Notes: a model not told the origin generated them from the sequence alone. 64,000 nucleotides of DNA from Paramecium sonneborni (GCA_905182985.1 CAJJDN010000053.1:362555-426554); one strand, 5' to 3'; shown: positions 49,190 through 62,100, numbered from the stretch's first letter. Made by a program: numbers and translations.

Positions 49190-50230
49190 GGTAAAGGCCA
49201 GGCTTTTGTTAAATATAAGATAGATTTTGTGTCATTCAGCAGTAATTAATAATGAATAATAATTATTTATCTGGTTTAAGAATTATGATTTGACACCTCA
49301 AAAGTAGATATAATTTAATAATATTATATAAGCAACTTGTGAATATTAGCATACATTAATTTTAGATTAATTAGGATAAGTATAATCTTGGGGAGTTGGA
49401 GATGAAGGATAAATTAGGAAATGTATCATACTATAATTCTGAAGAACCAATAAAATATTAGATAATAAGATATACATAGAAGCAAGTAGATTTATTTCAT
49501 TCTGCAGGAATACGTAAAGAAAACATTTTTTAGAGTTGAGGATCAAACATTGATTTTAGGTTTGGATTGGAAGAGAAAAGAAATTATAAGTGGGAAAACG
49601 TTACATTAATGTTACATTATAGATGTATATAGTTGTGAAAAGAAAAGTAATGGAAATTTAGGACATTTAATGTCACTATACCTGCTTTTCTTTATTGACC
49701 AAAATTAATAGAAGGCTTATTAAAGGTTATTTAGATAAGTGTTGGTAAAAGGCATTGTTTGGCATGGGGGTTTATTTTTTTGGATTAATTAGGTTTAAGA
49801 GATAAAAATAGAGTGATTGAATAGTAATTATTATTTGAAACCAATAAAGCTTGATCTTTGATCTTTAGGATGTAATTTAAGTATCATGTGGAGAGTATCA
49901 TTCAATGGCATTATGTTAAAAACAAGTTAATTATTAATTGATGAATAATATATTTATATATCTTGGGTTAATTAATAAACGAATTTAATCTAATGAGTAT
50001 CTTTGATTAAGAAATTGAATTATTACAAAAAATCTAATTTTATAAAAGGTAAATTAGGAATTGGAATAGAATTTTGATTTGTCTATTTTTAGAAATAGAA
50101 GAAGAATTAAGGTAGTAGGATATTATTGAAGTAGAATTGAAGTGTTAGAGAGCACAGGATGTAAATGTAATTATGAAAGTATAATTAAAGAATGTTAATA
50201 AGGATTTTAAAGTTAATAATAATTATTAAA
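49190..50230 (+). pseudogene. Decayed RCC1-repeat sequence and coiled-coil remnant
   Basis: RCC1-type propeller blades remain in shifting frames: CEYQHTLILDQLGQVQSWGV followed by GDEGQIR at about 49330-49410, SAVINNEQQLFIW at about 49235, and VSCGEYHSMAL at 49880-49913. RNNNRTQ-like and Gln/Glu-rich heptads (EEELRQQDIIEVELK) follow. TGA codons and shifts interrupt the blades. It follows the kinesin fragment directly, so the original gene may have been a kinesin-RCC1 fusion or two neighbours. Confidence 0.5.
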
Positions 50231-51844
50231 ATGAGAAGAAACAATAACAGAACATAAAATAATATGAGAGTAGTATCATTTTAAAGTGTATTTGCAGAAA
50301 CTGTTCCTAGCACTTCTGTATTTTGGCATCCTGATACAAGTCCTAGAGAATCATAATTAACAATATTATAAGGTTAACTTTTATTTAAAAATGAAAATGA
50401 TTCATGGGAAAGTTATTTATTTGAACTATAACCTGATAGGATGTTTCGTTTTATTGGAGATTAGACAGATTGTTGTTATTTAAGAGGTTGTTTTTTGAAA
50501 AAGTTTAATCATTATGATGCTTAATATCCTTCTTATAAATATGGATTCAGATTGTAAATGGGATAATAGTTAGCATTTTTTGTGACAGATGTTTTAGATT
50601 AATTTAAAAAGTGGTTTATGATGTTAAAGAGATTTTGTATATTGGAGAAGTTTACTAGGAAATATAGAGTGATAGCATAATTAAGATATAATGATCCAAT
50701 ATTTTAATAAGTGTGTTTTAATTGTGTAAGACTTTCTGATGCATAATATTATTTAGTAAAAATAATAAGTAAAGAAATGTCACCACAATAAAAAAATATG
50801 ATGTTTAAAGAATTGATGCATTTAAGAAGACTAAAGTACCAATAAACAGTATAGATAGTCATCCATAATTGATGAGATTAATAGAGATATATGAAGATGA
50901 GATGAATATTTATTAAGTATTTGATCCATATATGGGTGGAGATTTGAGATAACATTTGAGAGAGACTCAATTAGCATAGGAAGTAGGTGGATAAGTAGAA
51001 GAGAAAGTATTGGCTGATATGATGTATGGATTGATAGGAGCTATAGCACATATGCATTAAAGAGGAGTATTTCATAGAGATATTAAATTGGAGAATCTAT
51101 TTGTACCTGAAAATAAAAGATTACCATTTGTTTTATTATCTAATTTTTGTTATTCAGAATCATTTAAATTAAATGGTTAAAATTAAGGTAGTTATAAAAA
51201 ATGTGGAACTCCAGGTTATGTAGCACCTGAAATTTTTAGATCAAGAAATTATGATTAAAAAATAGATGTTTTTAGTCTTGGAATTGTATATTATATTTTA
51301 GTGTTTGGTAAAATGCCTTTCGAAGGATAAGATTAAGATGAAATATTAAGAGCAAATGAAAAATGTGATATAGATTTTAAAGCTGAAAAGAGATTATGTA
51401 AAAATCTATCTTAATCTGGAATGGATATGATGAAAAAAATGTTAAATAAAGAACCAACTTAAAGATTCACTTCTGCTTAATGTTTAAATCATCATTGGTT
51501 TATTAAAATGAAATGCAAAGATGAAACTAAACCTAGAAATCAATTTCAATAATAACGTAGTCTTTCAACTATTATTGAAAATTCAGAAATGGAATTAACA
51601 TAAAGGTATCTTATATAAAACATTCATTTTATTATTTAGTTTTATTCGTCCTTTCAAAGAACCAAGTTAATATATGCAATCCAAAAAAAATCTACCTACT
51701 TAAGTTGTGCGAAAAAACTAATAAAAATAAGATACTATAGAAAAGATTGATAAAGAATTTATTTATGATACTTTAGAAGGCAAAATGAATTATATCAATT
51801 AAGAGTCATTTTTTAAAGCACCATCCAAAAAAAATCATCATTGA
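50231..51844 (+). CDS. PH domain plus degenerate Ser/Thr kinase, with one apparent frameshift
   Basis: A PH-like domain (LQGQLLFKNENDSWESYLFE, FFVTDVLDQFKKWFMMLKR) precedes a kinase domain. The first kinase lobe lacks the Gly-rich loop, keeps a VAIK-like Lys (YYLVKIISKEM), then the frame breaks at about 50808-50812: adding one base would read FKEIDAFKKT and continue PQLMRLIEIYEDEMNIYQVF. The HRD motif is FHRDIKLENLF, but DFG reads NFC (LLSNFCYSES). The activation end GTPGYVAPEIF and DVFSLGIVYYIL are intact. One 34-nt intron lies near the 3' end. The exon sum is one base short of a whole number of codons. Because the rest is well preserved, the shift may be a sequencing error; alternatively this is an early pseudogene. 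Two ATGs in frame, 50231 and 50264. Confidence 0.75.
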
Positions 51845-51872
51845 TATATTAAATATTATAATGAGGAATTAT

Positions 51873-52276
51873 TCATTTTTTAATTTATTCTAACTTCCAT
51901 AATAAGTGATCAGTTATAGAAATTCTAGTATTATTCTCAACAAGTATATCCCAATCCTATCGTTTTTCATTTATATATGGAATCCAAATTTTACCTTTCA
52001 AAGGTTCATTTGAATTATCTATTTCTATTCCTAGTACTTAATGCTTCCAAAAAGTATACCATCAAGTTTTTAGACATAATAATGAAATCTATCATCTATT
52101 GGATCATAAAGAGAAATGAAATTGCCATCACATTTATCTGATACTTTTTCACTAAAACAAATGCCATTCATAACATTCATTATTAAATCACTCTTCTATT
52201 TTTCATCAAAATATTTGTATTGTCTTTCAATCTTATTATCAGGATGTTGAATTCTTATCATAAATCCTTGTTTCAT
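51873..52276 (-). CDS. Unknown small protein, 126 residues
   Basis: A start MKQGFMIRIQHPDNK and one 23-nt intron (ending AAG) give a closed frame of 127 codons. The predicted protein is soluble and mixed (GICFSEKVSDKCDGNFISLY, then after the intron GKIWIPYINEKRQDWDIL). Without the intron the frame stops early. The intron itself reads as plausible codons with one base shift, so a frameshift is a second explanation. No family recognised. It diverges from the coiled-coil gene 75 bases away. Confidence 0.6.
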
Positions 52277-52350
52277 ATCTTCTAACTGTGTATAGTGGAG
52301 TTATTTACTTTTTTATTTCCACTTTATGTTACGCATCCCATTTATTTTTA

Positions 52351-55300
52351 ATGTTATAAATCGAAGTTATTTGCTTTGGATTAGCAATTGAAGTAGAACG
52401 TTTATAATCTGAAATCATACAATTAAATCAAGATATTGATCAAACTATTCTTCATAATAATGACTTATAGACTTTCATCAATCAATAATCTACGCAAATC
52501 AAATTACTCAATACTAAATTAGACAACTAAGATAACGAGTAATCTATCCTTTTAAATCAATACAAATCTTTATAATAAGAGCATCTTCATGTCATTGACC
52601 TAATTAATTAAATTACAGCTGGTCAATTAACTTTAGAATAGTTGAAAGAATTCATTGATGAGCTCAAAAACAGATCCATTTTATATGATGAAATTTAAGA
52701 TTTACTTTAAGGTCTTAACCTTTAAGAAGTGATCTCTAAGGCTGAATAATTTAATTTGTAATAAGATATTAATTAAGAGTTAAAAGATTAATTAGAATAG
52801 TATCCTCAAATTGTAATCAAACTCAATCAAGATTTAGATAAGCATAAATAAGATTTGAATAATAATAAGTAATGCATTATCAATTTAGAATCAATTATTC
52901 AAAATCTAAATCAAGAAATACAATAACTCAAATCACTTGTAGAATAAGAATAAAATAAAAACTCTTTTAATCAATCCTAAATTTGTATCTCTTTAGAAAC
53001 TGAAATAAATTAACTCAAATCTAAACTATCACAAATTGAATAATAAAAAGAGGAGTTGGAAGATGAAGTAGAATAAGTCCATTTTTTTAAAGCTTAAATG
53101 GAATCTCAACTTTAAGAAATTCTTAAAGAAAATAGTAAAATCTTGATTGACAAAGATAAGTTAACATAAGAACATTTAGATCTTCTTAATGCTCTCAAAG
53201 ACGAATTAAATCAATAATTAAATTATCATACCAACATAAATCATGATTTAAATTAAAAGATCTTTTTATTGGAAAATCAACTTAAACTATTTCATGGAGA
53301 ATAAAATGACCTTAAAATCGAAATTATTAGTTTAGAAGCTGAAATCTCATCTTAACATGAAAGAATTCAAATGTAAGATAATGAAATATAAGATTTAAAT
53401 TTCATAAATTAAGAATTAAAAATAAATCATGAAAAATAAATAAATAAATTTTAGGATCTTTTAGATTCATAAACTAATGAGAATAATAACCTTAAATAAA
53501 TTTAAATTAAATTTTAAAATGAAATATCAGAACTATCCAATCAAATTAAAAATTATCAACTTTAAATCTCAATTTAAGTTGAAGAAATAAATTAACTAAG
53601 ACTTACACATGAATAATTTTAAGGATAATAAGATTCTTAAAATACATAATCTATTAATTTATAAAACTAAATTTTATAGTTAAAAAAAGATATTCAAAAT
53701 AATATCCATCAGATTGAAGAATAAGAGGATAATCTATAAACTTAAAAATAAATATTTATAAATGAAAAATAAGAACTATAAATACATTATCAATAAATTA
53801 TTGAAAAACTACAAATTGAGAATAATTCTTTATAGGATTAAATTGATTAAGAATTACAAAGTTTAGAAGAATAAGGTAATTAAATACTATAACTTTCTTC
53901 TGAAAATTAAGAACTACAATAGATTTTAGATTAAAAAGAGCAAGAAACTGATAAATTGAATCTATATGTAAAGAAATAGTAGGAAGTTCATGAAAGTAAC
54001 ATTAAGAAAATTGAAGAATTAGAAGAAGTGAATAGAGAACTATTATTTAAATAGAATTCTTTTTAGAAGACTATTAAAGAAACATAGTCTTAAATAGAAG
54101 TCTTAAAAGTGGAAGTCATTGAAAAAAATAAATTATAATAAAAAATTTAATCTTTGGAATAAGATTTAAACAAATTAAAATTAATTAATGAAGAATTAAA
54201 CGAATAAATTGTTTAAACAAAAATTGAGATTAACAATTATTAAACTTAAATAAATAATTTAACATTTGAAATTTAAAATACTACAATAGAATTAAAAAGT
54301 TCTTATTAAGAATAAAATTCGATTGAAAATTAAATGAAGGAGATGTTTACAAAAATAGAATAGCAAGAGATCATAATTAATTAGCAATAAAAATTAATTA
54401 AAGAGGAAGAGTTTAGAGTTTAGTAATTATTGGATGAATTAATAAAACTTAATGAAAGAATTAAAGATTACAATAAAAAATTTGAAGAATAAGAAATTTT
54501 TATCAAATAATTGTAAATAGAATTAAATGAATCAAGTAATGAAATAAAGAAACTTGAAGAGGAAATCTATATTAAATAACAAGAATATGATGAATTAGAT
54601 AATGAATTTAATGAAGCTTGGAATGAACTGAATGCATTTAAAAATGATCGATCAAAATAATAAGCTGAGTAAAGGTTGGAAGAATTACAGACAATAATTG
54701 CAAATACAAAATAATAATGTATCAAGTTACTCGAAGCTTTAGAAGAGAGTAAGTCGTAATTGATAGATAAAGATAACTAAATTAATTAAAAGCTTTAACT
54801 TATAGATAAATTTAATATTAAAATCATGAATTAAACAAGTGAAATACGTTAATTAAAACAAGAAATTTCCAATAATCAGGTAATAATAGAAAATTACACT
54901 GAGAAAAATATAAAGCAGGAATAATATATATAAGAACTTTAAAAATCTTTAGAAAGTGAAAAATCTACTTAATAATCTAAAGTAAAAGATAATACAGAAA
55001 GTTAAAGGATATTAGATTTATAATAATTAAACATCAATTTGAGCAAAGTTATAGATGAAAAAGTATAGAAATTGGAACAATACGAAAAAGATATTATAAT
55101 ACTTACAGGAAAATTAAGAGAATCAGAAATTTATATAAGAAGCATAGAATTATAGTTTAGTGAATTAAGAGTAAAATATGAGTAATAAATATAATCTTAA
55201 TCAGTGAATTAAATATAATCTTTCAATACAAATTATACATCAGAAGGAAATAAGGATGAAATTTAATAGAAGTATTTACAACTTTAATAGATGTTTAGTT

Positions 55301-55716
55301 AATTATAAAGGGATTATTAATAATTATTATTAAACAATTAAAGTAAACTTGAAGAATATGAAAATTAAATAGCATTGTTATCTCTTGAAATTTCTAGATA
55401 TAGAAATTCATCAAAGAAAGGGACACCTTTGCTTTAAAAAGAAAGTTCATCCAGTGTTAGAACTAGTAGATTCAACCTTGGAGAGTTATCAAGTCCTTAT
55501 CGTGAAGAATTAAAAACTGAGTAATCAAACTCTAGTTAAATATTTATTTAGCCATAAAATAATACTAAAGTTGAAGAATAATTTGGAATAATGGTATTAT
55601 TATTTGCTGAAATTGAAGCTTTGAGAATGCAAGATAGTAATAAATAAATAGTTTCAGATGATTAGAATAAAGTCTCATGTTTAATGGACTATTACAGAAC
55701 AAAAAAAGCATCATGA
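52351..55716 (+). CDS. Long coiled-coil protein, 1,121 residues
   Basis: An uninterrupted frame of 1,122 codons with hundreds of TAA/TAG Gln codons. Heptad repeats run almost from end to end (IEVERLQSEIIQLNQDIDQT at the start, then many LxxLExE... units). The last 150 residues are less regular and contain KKGTPLLQKESSSSVRTSRF, a basic Ser-rich segment. There is no motor or ATPase motif, so it is not an SMC or kinesin. It may be a structural protein of the cortex, basal body or Golgi; that is only inferred from length and coiled-coil content. An alternative start at 52326 with a 19-nt intron (52366-52384) would give a slightly different N-terminus. Confidence 0.85.
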
Positions 55717-55930
55717 TGTAAACGTATTATATAAATAAATGTAAATTCTATTTTTATATTTAATTAAACAAATTCTATTTTTAACTTTGAAGATAAATCT
55801 ACTAATTATCTAAGTATGTTAATATATAATAATTTTATATAATATGATAACAAATTTATTTTAGCAAAGTAAGCAAATTCTATATAAAATTGTTAATTTA
55901 CATCACAATTATTTTTATTTGATTAATTTA

Positions 55931-56646
55931 ATGAAAGCTTTAATATTTGGTGGTTCTGGTGCATTAGGCCGATCAATGGTTAAAGTATTTAAAGGATGGA
56001 AAGTGACAAGTGTTGATTTCAACAAAAATGAAGATTGTGACAATATTATTATTGAGAATTCAAGTGATATCAATGTTTTGAAATCTGAATTAAATACATT
56101 AGGTATAGTTAATAAATTAAATTATAGAGAAATTTAATTGCATAGTTTGTGTAGCTGGTGGATGGACAGGAGGTTCAATAAAAGATGAAAATGTTCTATA
56201 AGTTTATGAAAATATGAATCAAAAAAGTGTAGTACCAGCTCTAGTTTGTAGTCATTTGGCTACTAAATAATTATCTAGATAAGGATTATTAATATTTACA
56301 GGTGCTTATTCTGTATTTAATGCACCAACTCCAAGCATGATTGGATATGCTTTAGCTAAGACAGCTGTTCATACACTTGCTATTTAAACAGCAGTAAGCA
56401 CTCATTTACCTGAAGATTCAGCTGTTATAACACTATTGCCGTATATTTATTAATTATTTTAGAGAAACTATTGATACTCCTGCTAATAGATATGCTATGC
56501 CAAAAGAAGATTTTACTAAATGGGCTAATCCTGATTAAATTGCTGGATTAGTAAGATCATGGGCTGAAGGTTTAAATAGACCTAAGAATGGAGCATTTGT
56601 TCATTTAAAAGTTAAAAATGGTTCAATTGCACCTGATTTTCTTTGA
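55931..56646 (+). CDS. QDPR: Dihydropteridine reductase (short-chain dehydrogenase family)
   Basis: Recycles quinonoid dihydrobiopterin to tetrahydrobiopterin with NADH. Two introns (25 and 22 nt) give 222 residues, near the family length of about 240. The nucleotide loop is ALIFGGSGALGRSMV, VCVAGGWTGGS is the NNAG-like segment typical of this family, and GYALAKTAVHTLA is the YxxxK active site. LPETIDTPANRYAMPKEDF matches the QDPR loop LPVTLDTPMNRKSMPEADF. The TGA abuts the TGA of the opposite-strand gene with no base between. Confidence 0.93.
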
Positions 56647-57213
56647 TCATTTTATAAATTTAACATCACAAAAATCACTATTCTATAAAATAAACTCAGC
56701 ATTAACTTAATCGTTTTCTATAGCTCTTTTTATACCCTTTTCTAATGTATCTTCTATACCACATAAAAAATGACGCTATCCTATTAATTATGCATTAAAT
56801 TCTCTATCAATAAAGAATTTTTAATCAAATAAATGCTTTAAATCCCATTGTTTTAAAAATAAATATAATCCTTCTACTACAACTATACTATCTTCTTTAG
56901 TTATCTGAATTGCATTTTCTACAGGATCTTTGATAGAATGTTCAAAATCTGGGAATGATCCAGATCCTGTTTCTCTTAAATTTGTTAAATCTGTTTTGAA
57001 TCTTTTATGATCAAATGTAAAGGCTGCTCCTCTTCTTTTTAATCCTTCTTCATTTAAATCCTTTCTGTAAATGTGATAACCATCCATTGGAATTATTTTT
57101 GCATTAGGGTATTATTGTAATATTATATTTTTGCAGAAATAGGTTTTTCCAGAACCTGGAACACCTGCTATTGCTACTATAGTTTATTTTCCTTCTTTAT
57201 GATTTAGTTACAT
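56647..57213 (-). CDS. P-loop kinase of the uridine kinase/YFH7 type
   Basis: A single frame of 189 codons. The P-loop is VAIAGVPGSGKTYFCKNII, followed by IIPMDGYHIYRKDL and RRGAAFTFDHKRF, typical of the uridine-kinase-like/phosphoribulokinase family with the DGFH motif. Then SIVVVEGLYLFLKQWDLKHL matches the Walker B strand. The C-terminal part FIDREFNAQLIGQRHFLCGI resembles the lid of yeast YFH7 and its plant relatives. The substrate is not known. Its stop codon is directly adjacent to the QDPR stop. Confidence 0.85.
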
Positions 57214-58034
57214 ATTAAAAATTTAATATTTAAAATTTTTCACATAGCAAAGTTTAGAAATCATGAATCTATTCTTTATTCCCTTCTTTTATTTATTTTT
57301 GGCTTTTATTCTCTTTTAATTATTATGCTTTGGCTAAACCTCTTTTTATATATATCTCTTTAGAATTGCTTCATAATTTTAAGTAAGATATTGGCATTTT
57401 CAATTCAAAGTTCTATTATTATATATCAAATAAATTGGATAAAACATTAAACTATTTTAAAATTCTTATCAAATTATTTTTAATACAATATTTTTAAGAA
57501 AACTTCTAAGAGTAACTACTTTACATTCAATTGCTACTTCAATATGCAAGATCATATTATATAATAAGACTACGGATCAGATATTTCTACATCTCTCAGT
57601 ATTTCATCGATAATCCAAAGATAATTAATTAATGTAGTTTATCACAAATAAAACTTTAAATTGATCATTTTTTATTTTATAATTTCAGAATTGTTTATTG
57701 AAACATGATAAATGGATAATAATTTTTTCAAAAATTTCAAAGTAATTGTTATACTTAATTCTTATTTTTAAAGGTAATTTATTTCATATAATTGATTTCT
57801 ATTGTGATTTTAATTCAAATATACATTTAGATCTTTTCTGAATCTTTAATTCTTGATTAGGATTCATGTTTTGATTGATTTGGAAATCATCCAATTTAAC
57901 TTCTATTAAAATTTTTATTAATTTTTATTAATAATATTTGATATCTTACAATAAGATTAATTCTTTGGATAAAATTTTTATTAATAAAAAATGTTCATAT
58001 TTTATTATAATTATAATATTGATCATTTCTACTT
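56889..58034. repeat. First copy of an exact 1,146-base repeat ending at an N
   Basis: Identical to 58036-59181 (offset 1,147). It starts inside the P-loop kinase and ends inside the last codons of the P5B ATPase, which continue only in the second copy. Confidence 0.9.
57214..58034. other. Intergenic region, with one doubtful frame
   Basis: About 820 bases. A frame at 57263-57664 (133 codons, start MNLFFIPFFYLFLAFILF) has a hydrophobic N-terminus but no recognised family and AT-driven composition; I do not call it a gene. Bases 58023-58034 are the end of the P5B ATPase gene in the left contig. Confidence 0.4.
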
Positions 58035-58035
58035 N
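58035..58035. other. Single N joining two contigs
   Basis: One undefined base between the two identical blocks. Confidence 0.95.
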
Positions 58036-58360
58036 TATCTTCTTTAGTTATCTGAATTGCATTTTCTACAGGATCTTTGATAGAATGTTCAAAATCTGGG
58101 AATGATCCAGATCCTGTTTCTCTTAAATTTGTTAAATCTGTTTTGAATCTTTTATGATCAAATGTAAAGGCTGCTCCTCTTCTTTTTAATCCTTCTTCAT
58201 TTAAATCCTTTCTGTAAATGTGATAACCATCCATTGGAATTATTTTTGCATTAGGGTATTATTGTAATATTATATTTTTGCAGAAATAGGTTTTTCCAGA
58301 ACCTGGAACACCTGCTATTGCTACTATAGTTTATTTTCCTTCTTTATGATTTAGTTACAT
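58036..58360 (-). pseudogene. Truncated duplicate of the P-loop kinase, probably assembly artefact
   Basis: The N-terminal 108 residues of the kinase recur here, base for base, and stop at the N. The downstream 800 bases also repeat the intergenic region. It is most simply the start of the right-hand contig, overlapping the left one. Confidence 0.85.
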
Positions 58361-59181
58361 ATTAAAAATTTAATATTTAAAATTTTTCACATAGCAAAGT
58401 TTAGAAATCATGAATCTATTCTTTATTCCCTTCTTTTATTTATTTTTGGCTTTTATTCTCTTTTAATTATTATGCTTTGGCTAAACCTCTTTTTATATAT
58501 ATCTCTTTAGAATTGCTTCATAATTTTAAGTAAGATATTGGCATTTTCAATTCAAAGTTCTATTATTATATATCAAATAAATTGGATAAAACATTAAACT
58601 ATTTTAAAATTCTTATCAAATTATTTTTAATACAATATTTTTAAGAAAACTTCTAAGAGTAACTACTTTACATTCAATTGCTACTTCAATATGCAAGATC
58701 ATATTATATAATAAGACTACGGATCAGATATTTCTACATCTCTCAGTATTTCATCGATAATCCAAAGATAATTAATTAATGTAGTTTATCACAAATAAAA
58801 CTTTAAATTGATCATTTTTTATTTTATAATTTCAGAATTGTTTATTGAAACATGATAAATGGATAATAATTTTTTCAAAAATTTCAAAGTAATTGTTATA
58901 CTTAATTCTTATTTTTAAAGGTAATTTATTTCATATAATTGATTTCTATTGTGATTTTAATTCAAATATACATTTAGATCTTTTCTGAATCTTTAATTCT
59001 TGATTAGGATTCATGTTTTGATTGATTTGGAAATCATCCAATTTAACTTCTATTAAAATTTTTATTAATTTTTATTAATAATATTTGATATCTTACAATA
59101 AGATTAATTCTTTGGATAAAATTTTTATTAATAAAAAATGTTCATATTTTATTATAATTATAATATTGATCATTTCTACTT
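58036..59181. repeat. Second copy of the exact 1,146-base repeat
   Basis: Identical to 56889-58034; it runs on without a break into the P5B ATPase. The bases between the kinase start (58360) and 59170 are non-coding as in the first copy. Confidence 0.9.
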
Positions 59182-62100
59182 TAATTGATCATTTAGGTAT
59201 GGATTTTCAGAATATTTGTATCTCTTTAACAGTTTTCTTTTTTTACCCCTATAAAATCTGGTTGTGAAAGGTACTATGTATTTCTCAAATATTATTGTTG
59301 TAATCAGATTTATAAACATTATTCCAAATAGCCAAAACATCCATTCTTCATCAATTGCAGAGTTTAGATTACTATTTGTTTCAGATTCATAGTCAAACAT
59401 AAACTAAAAAATAAATAATAATATTTACTCCAAATATATCTTGAAATCCACTTTTTTGTAATAAGAGAATGTATGAATTAAAGATCATTGCTATAGTAAT
59501 CCATATAGTAAAATAAATATTAGTGTAAAATTCTCTTCTGAATGGTTTACCAATTGAAAAAGCAACACATTGAAATACATATTGGAAATTAGCAAATAAA
59601 AATAGTACAGTGTTTTCATAACATGATTCCATTGCAAGATGATCATCAATATCTCCAATATCTTTATGGATATCAACTCCAGATCTATACCAAGATTAAT
59701 TCTTCATAAAAAAGTAAACAAAAGTTTAAAATCCAATTTATATTAGGGTTTACCCAATTACTGATAATAAAACTGGAAAAGAAATTAAGTTTGATCCTGG
59801 TTGAAATTGAGTAAGCTTTTTGTATGCTTTAGTTTATCCCATCGTACCTGCTAAAGGTATAATGATAAATAAATCTATATAAAAGTATTCTAATGATGAC
59901 ATATTTGAAAGTGTGAAATAAAGCAAAGTTACAGTACAAAATTAAATCATACTATACAAAGCCATATACTTAAAACATTAGAAACTAGTAACTAATGATG
60001 CTCTCCCTTCTCTTAATAATTTTACAACACAAGAAATATTTTAAATTTTAGAAGTAAATGGAGCAGCTATTGATGCCTCTGCATCAGATAATGAGATTCC
60101 AATATCTGCTGCCTTTAAAGCTCCACAATCATTTGCTCCATCTCCACACATACCACATAGAGCTTTTCTACTGATTTTCTATAAATGAGTTATTAGTTAA
60201 GCTTTTTATTCAGGTTTCATTCTAGCAAAGATTTAAGCTTTTTCTAACATTAAACCAAACAATCTTCTTGCTTTCGGATTTGTGTCAATTTGATTTAAAA
60301 GCAATTAAAATGCTTTTCCAGATATTGCAACTACAAATGGTTAATCTGTTTTCCATGGATCTTAATCATCAATTAGATGATCAAGGTTTTCTGCCTTTAA
60401 TTATTCTTCTTATTCTTTATAACTTTAATATTTGCTTTTTTTTAAATTCATTGTTTTTCTATTCTCATAACTTTAAGATCCAGCTATTTTATCATTTTCT
60501 TCAATGACTATTTCTAATTATTATTATTCATATTGTTTTTCTTATTAACCAAATAACTCGGGTGTTTCAAATTCATCTCCAGAATCATCTTTAATATCTA
60601 ATTCTGGAGATAAATTTTCTGGATTTAATACTTTATCACTCATATCAAAATCTTTCCAAGTAATATGATTTTTTCCATCTAATTTTTCTTCTGCAATATC
60701 TCCCAAAAATATACGTTAATTTGGTTAAACAAGATTACATTGTCGAGCAACTGAAATAGCAGTCAAAACATTATCACCTGTAACCATAACTGTTCTAATC
60801 ATTGCATCTTACAATGTTTATATAATATTTCTAGTCACAGGTTTTAATTTATTCTACATTATTAAGAAACCTAAGAATGTTAAATTACATTCTGCTTTAT
60901 CCCGGCTACATTCATTTTCTATCATTTTTGATCCACATGCTAATACTCTAAAACCCATTTTTGAATAATGTTCAAGTATCTTATGAAAACTTCTTGGTAC
61001 AGTTACTGGATTACATAATTCTCTTAATTTTTCAGGAGATCCTTTTACATGTACTCTCAATTTATTATTTCTTGATACAATTACACTCATTCTTTATAGA
61101 GTTGATGAAAAATCAAATCTTTTTAAAATTTAAATTCTATCATCATCTTTAAATACTTCATTATGTAAATCATCTAATTCAAAATTAGTGGCTTCAAACA
61201 TTTTGACTTCTAAAGGATCACCTATCAAATTATTATTTACTTTAGCCAATCCATGACATGAAGCCATAATTTCTAATATTAATTAAGTTGGTTATAATTA
61301 AGTCTATCCATATATATTCTATCCTAAATTCATTGAATACATAACATTTGGTGTTTATAATTCCTCTTTAACATTAATTATTAAATCCTAAAAGCATATC
61401 TTTGATTTCTCTATATTATAAATTTTAAATATTTACTATGATTATATCCTATTGATCTCACTCCATAGAGATCAAGACCATCTTCAGTTAATGTTCCTGT
61501 TTTATCAAAACACATTATTGTTATTTTCCCTGCTACATTCACTTTATTAGGAGATATACAATAAATTGATTTCTTTGATAATCTTGATAATGCAAATGAT
61601 ACACCGATTGATAAACATGTGGGTAAAGCTGGAGGTACTGTAATTGTAATTAAATCTAAAGAATTTATAATCATTTAAAATATTGTTGTATTATCCTCTT
61701 TTAATTCATCTATTTAATCTTTTATTGTCAAAGAAAAACCTACAAAAGACATCATTGCCAAAACTGCTATAAATGATAATGAATCTTTATAAAATGAAAA
61801 TGTAGTTGGCTTAGGATATAAAATTGATCTAACCAATTATCCTTTTATAGTTTAAAATCCTGTCTATACTGCTAATGCTAAAATTGGTACTTACCCTTTC
61901 TCTGGATGTCTACATTCTAAACATTTTGTTCCAGCAAATAAAGTTATTGATTTAGAATCATCATTTGGAGAATAAATAAATTTATTCAATTAAATTGGGT
62001 TTTTTATTATTGGTATTGATTCTCCTGTCAACATTGATTCATTTATTATACAAGAACCATTTAATAAAATACAATCACAAGGTACTGTCCAATCATCTCT

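Noticed and set aside
57263..57664. Possible small membrane protein of 133 residues
   Set aside because: No family, composition typical of non-coding AT-rich DNA, and with TGA as the only stop such length occurs by chance.
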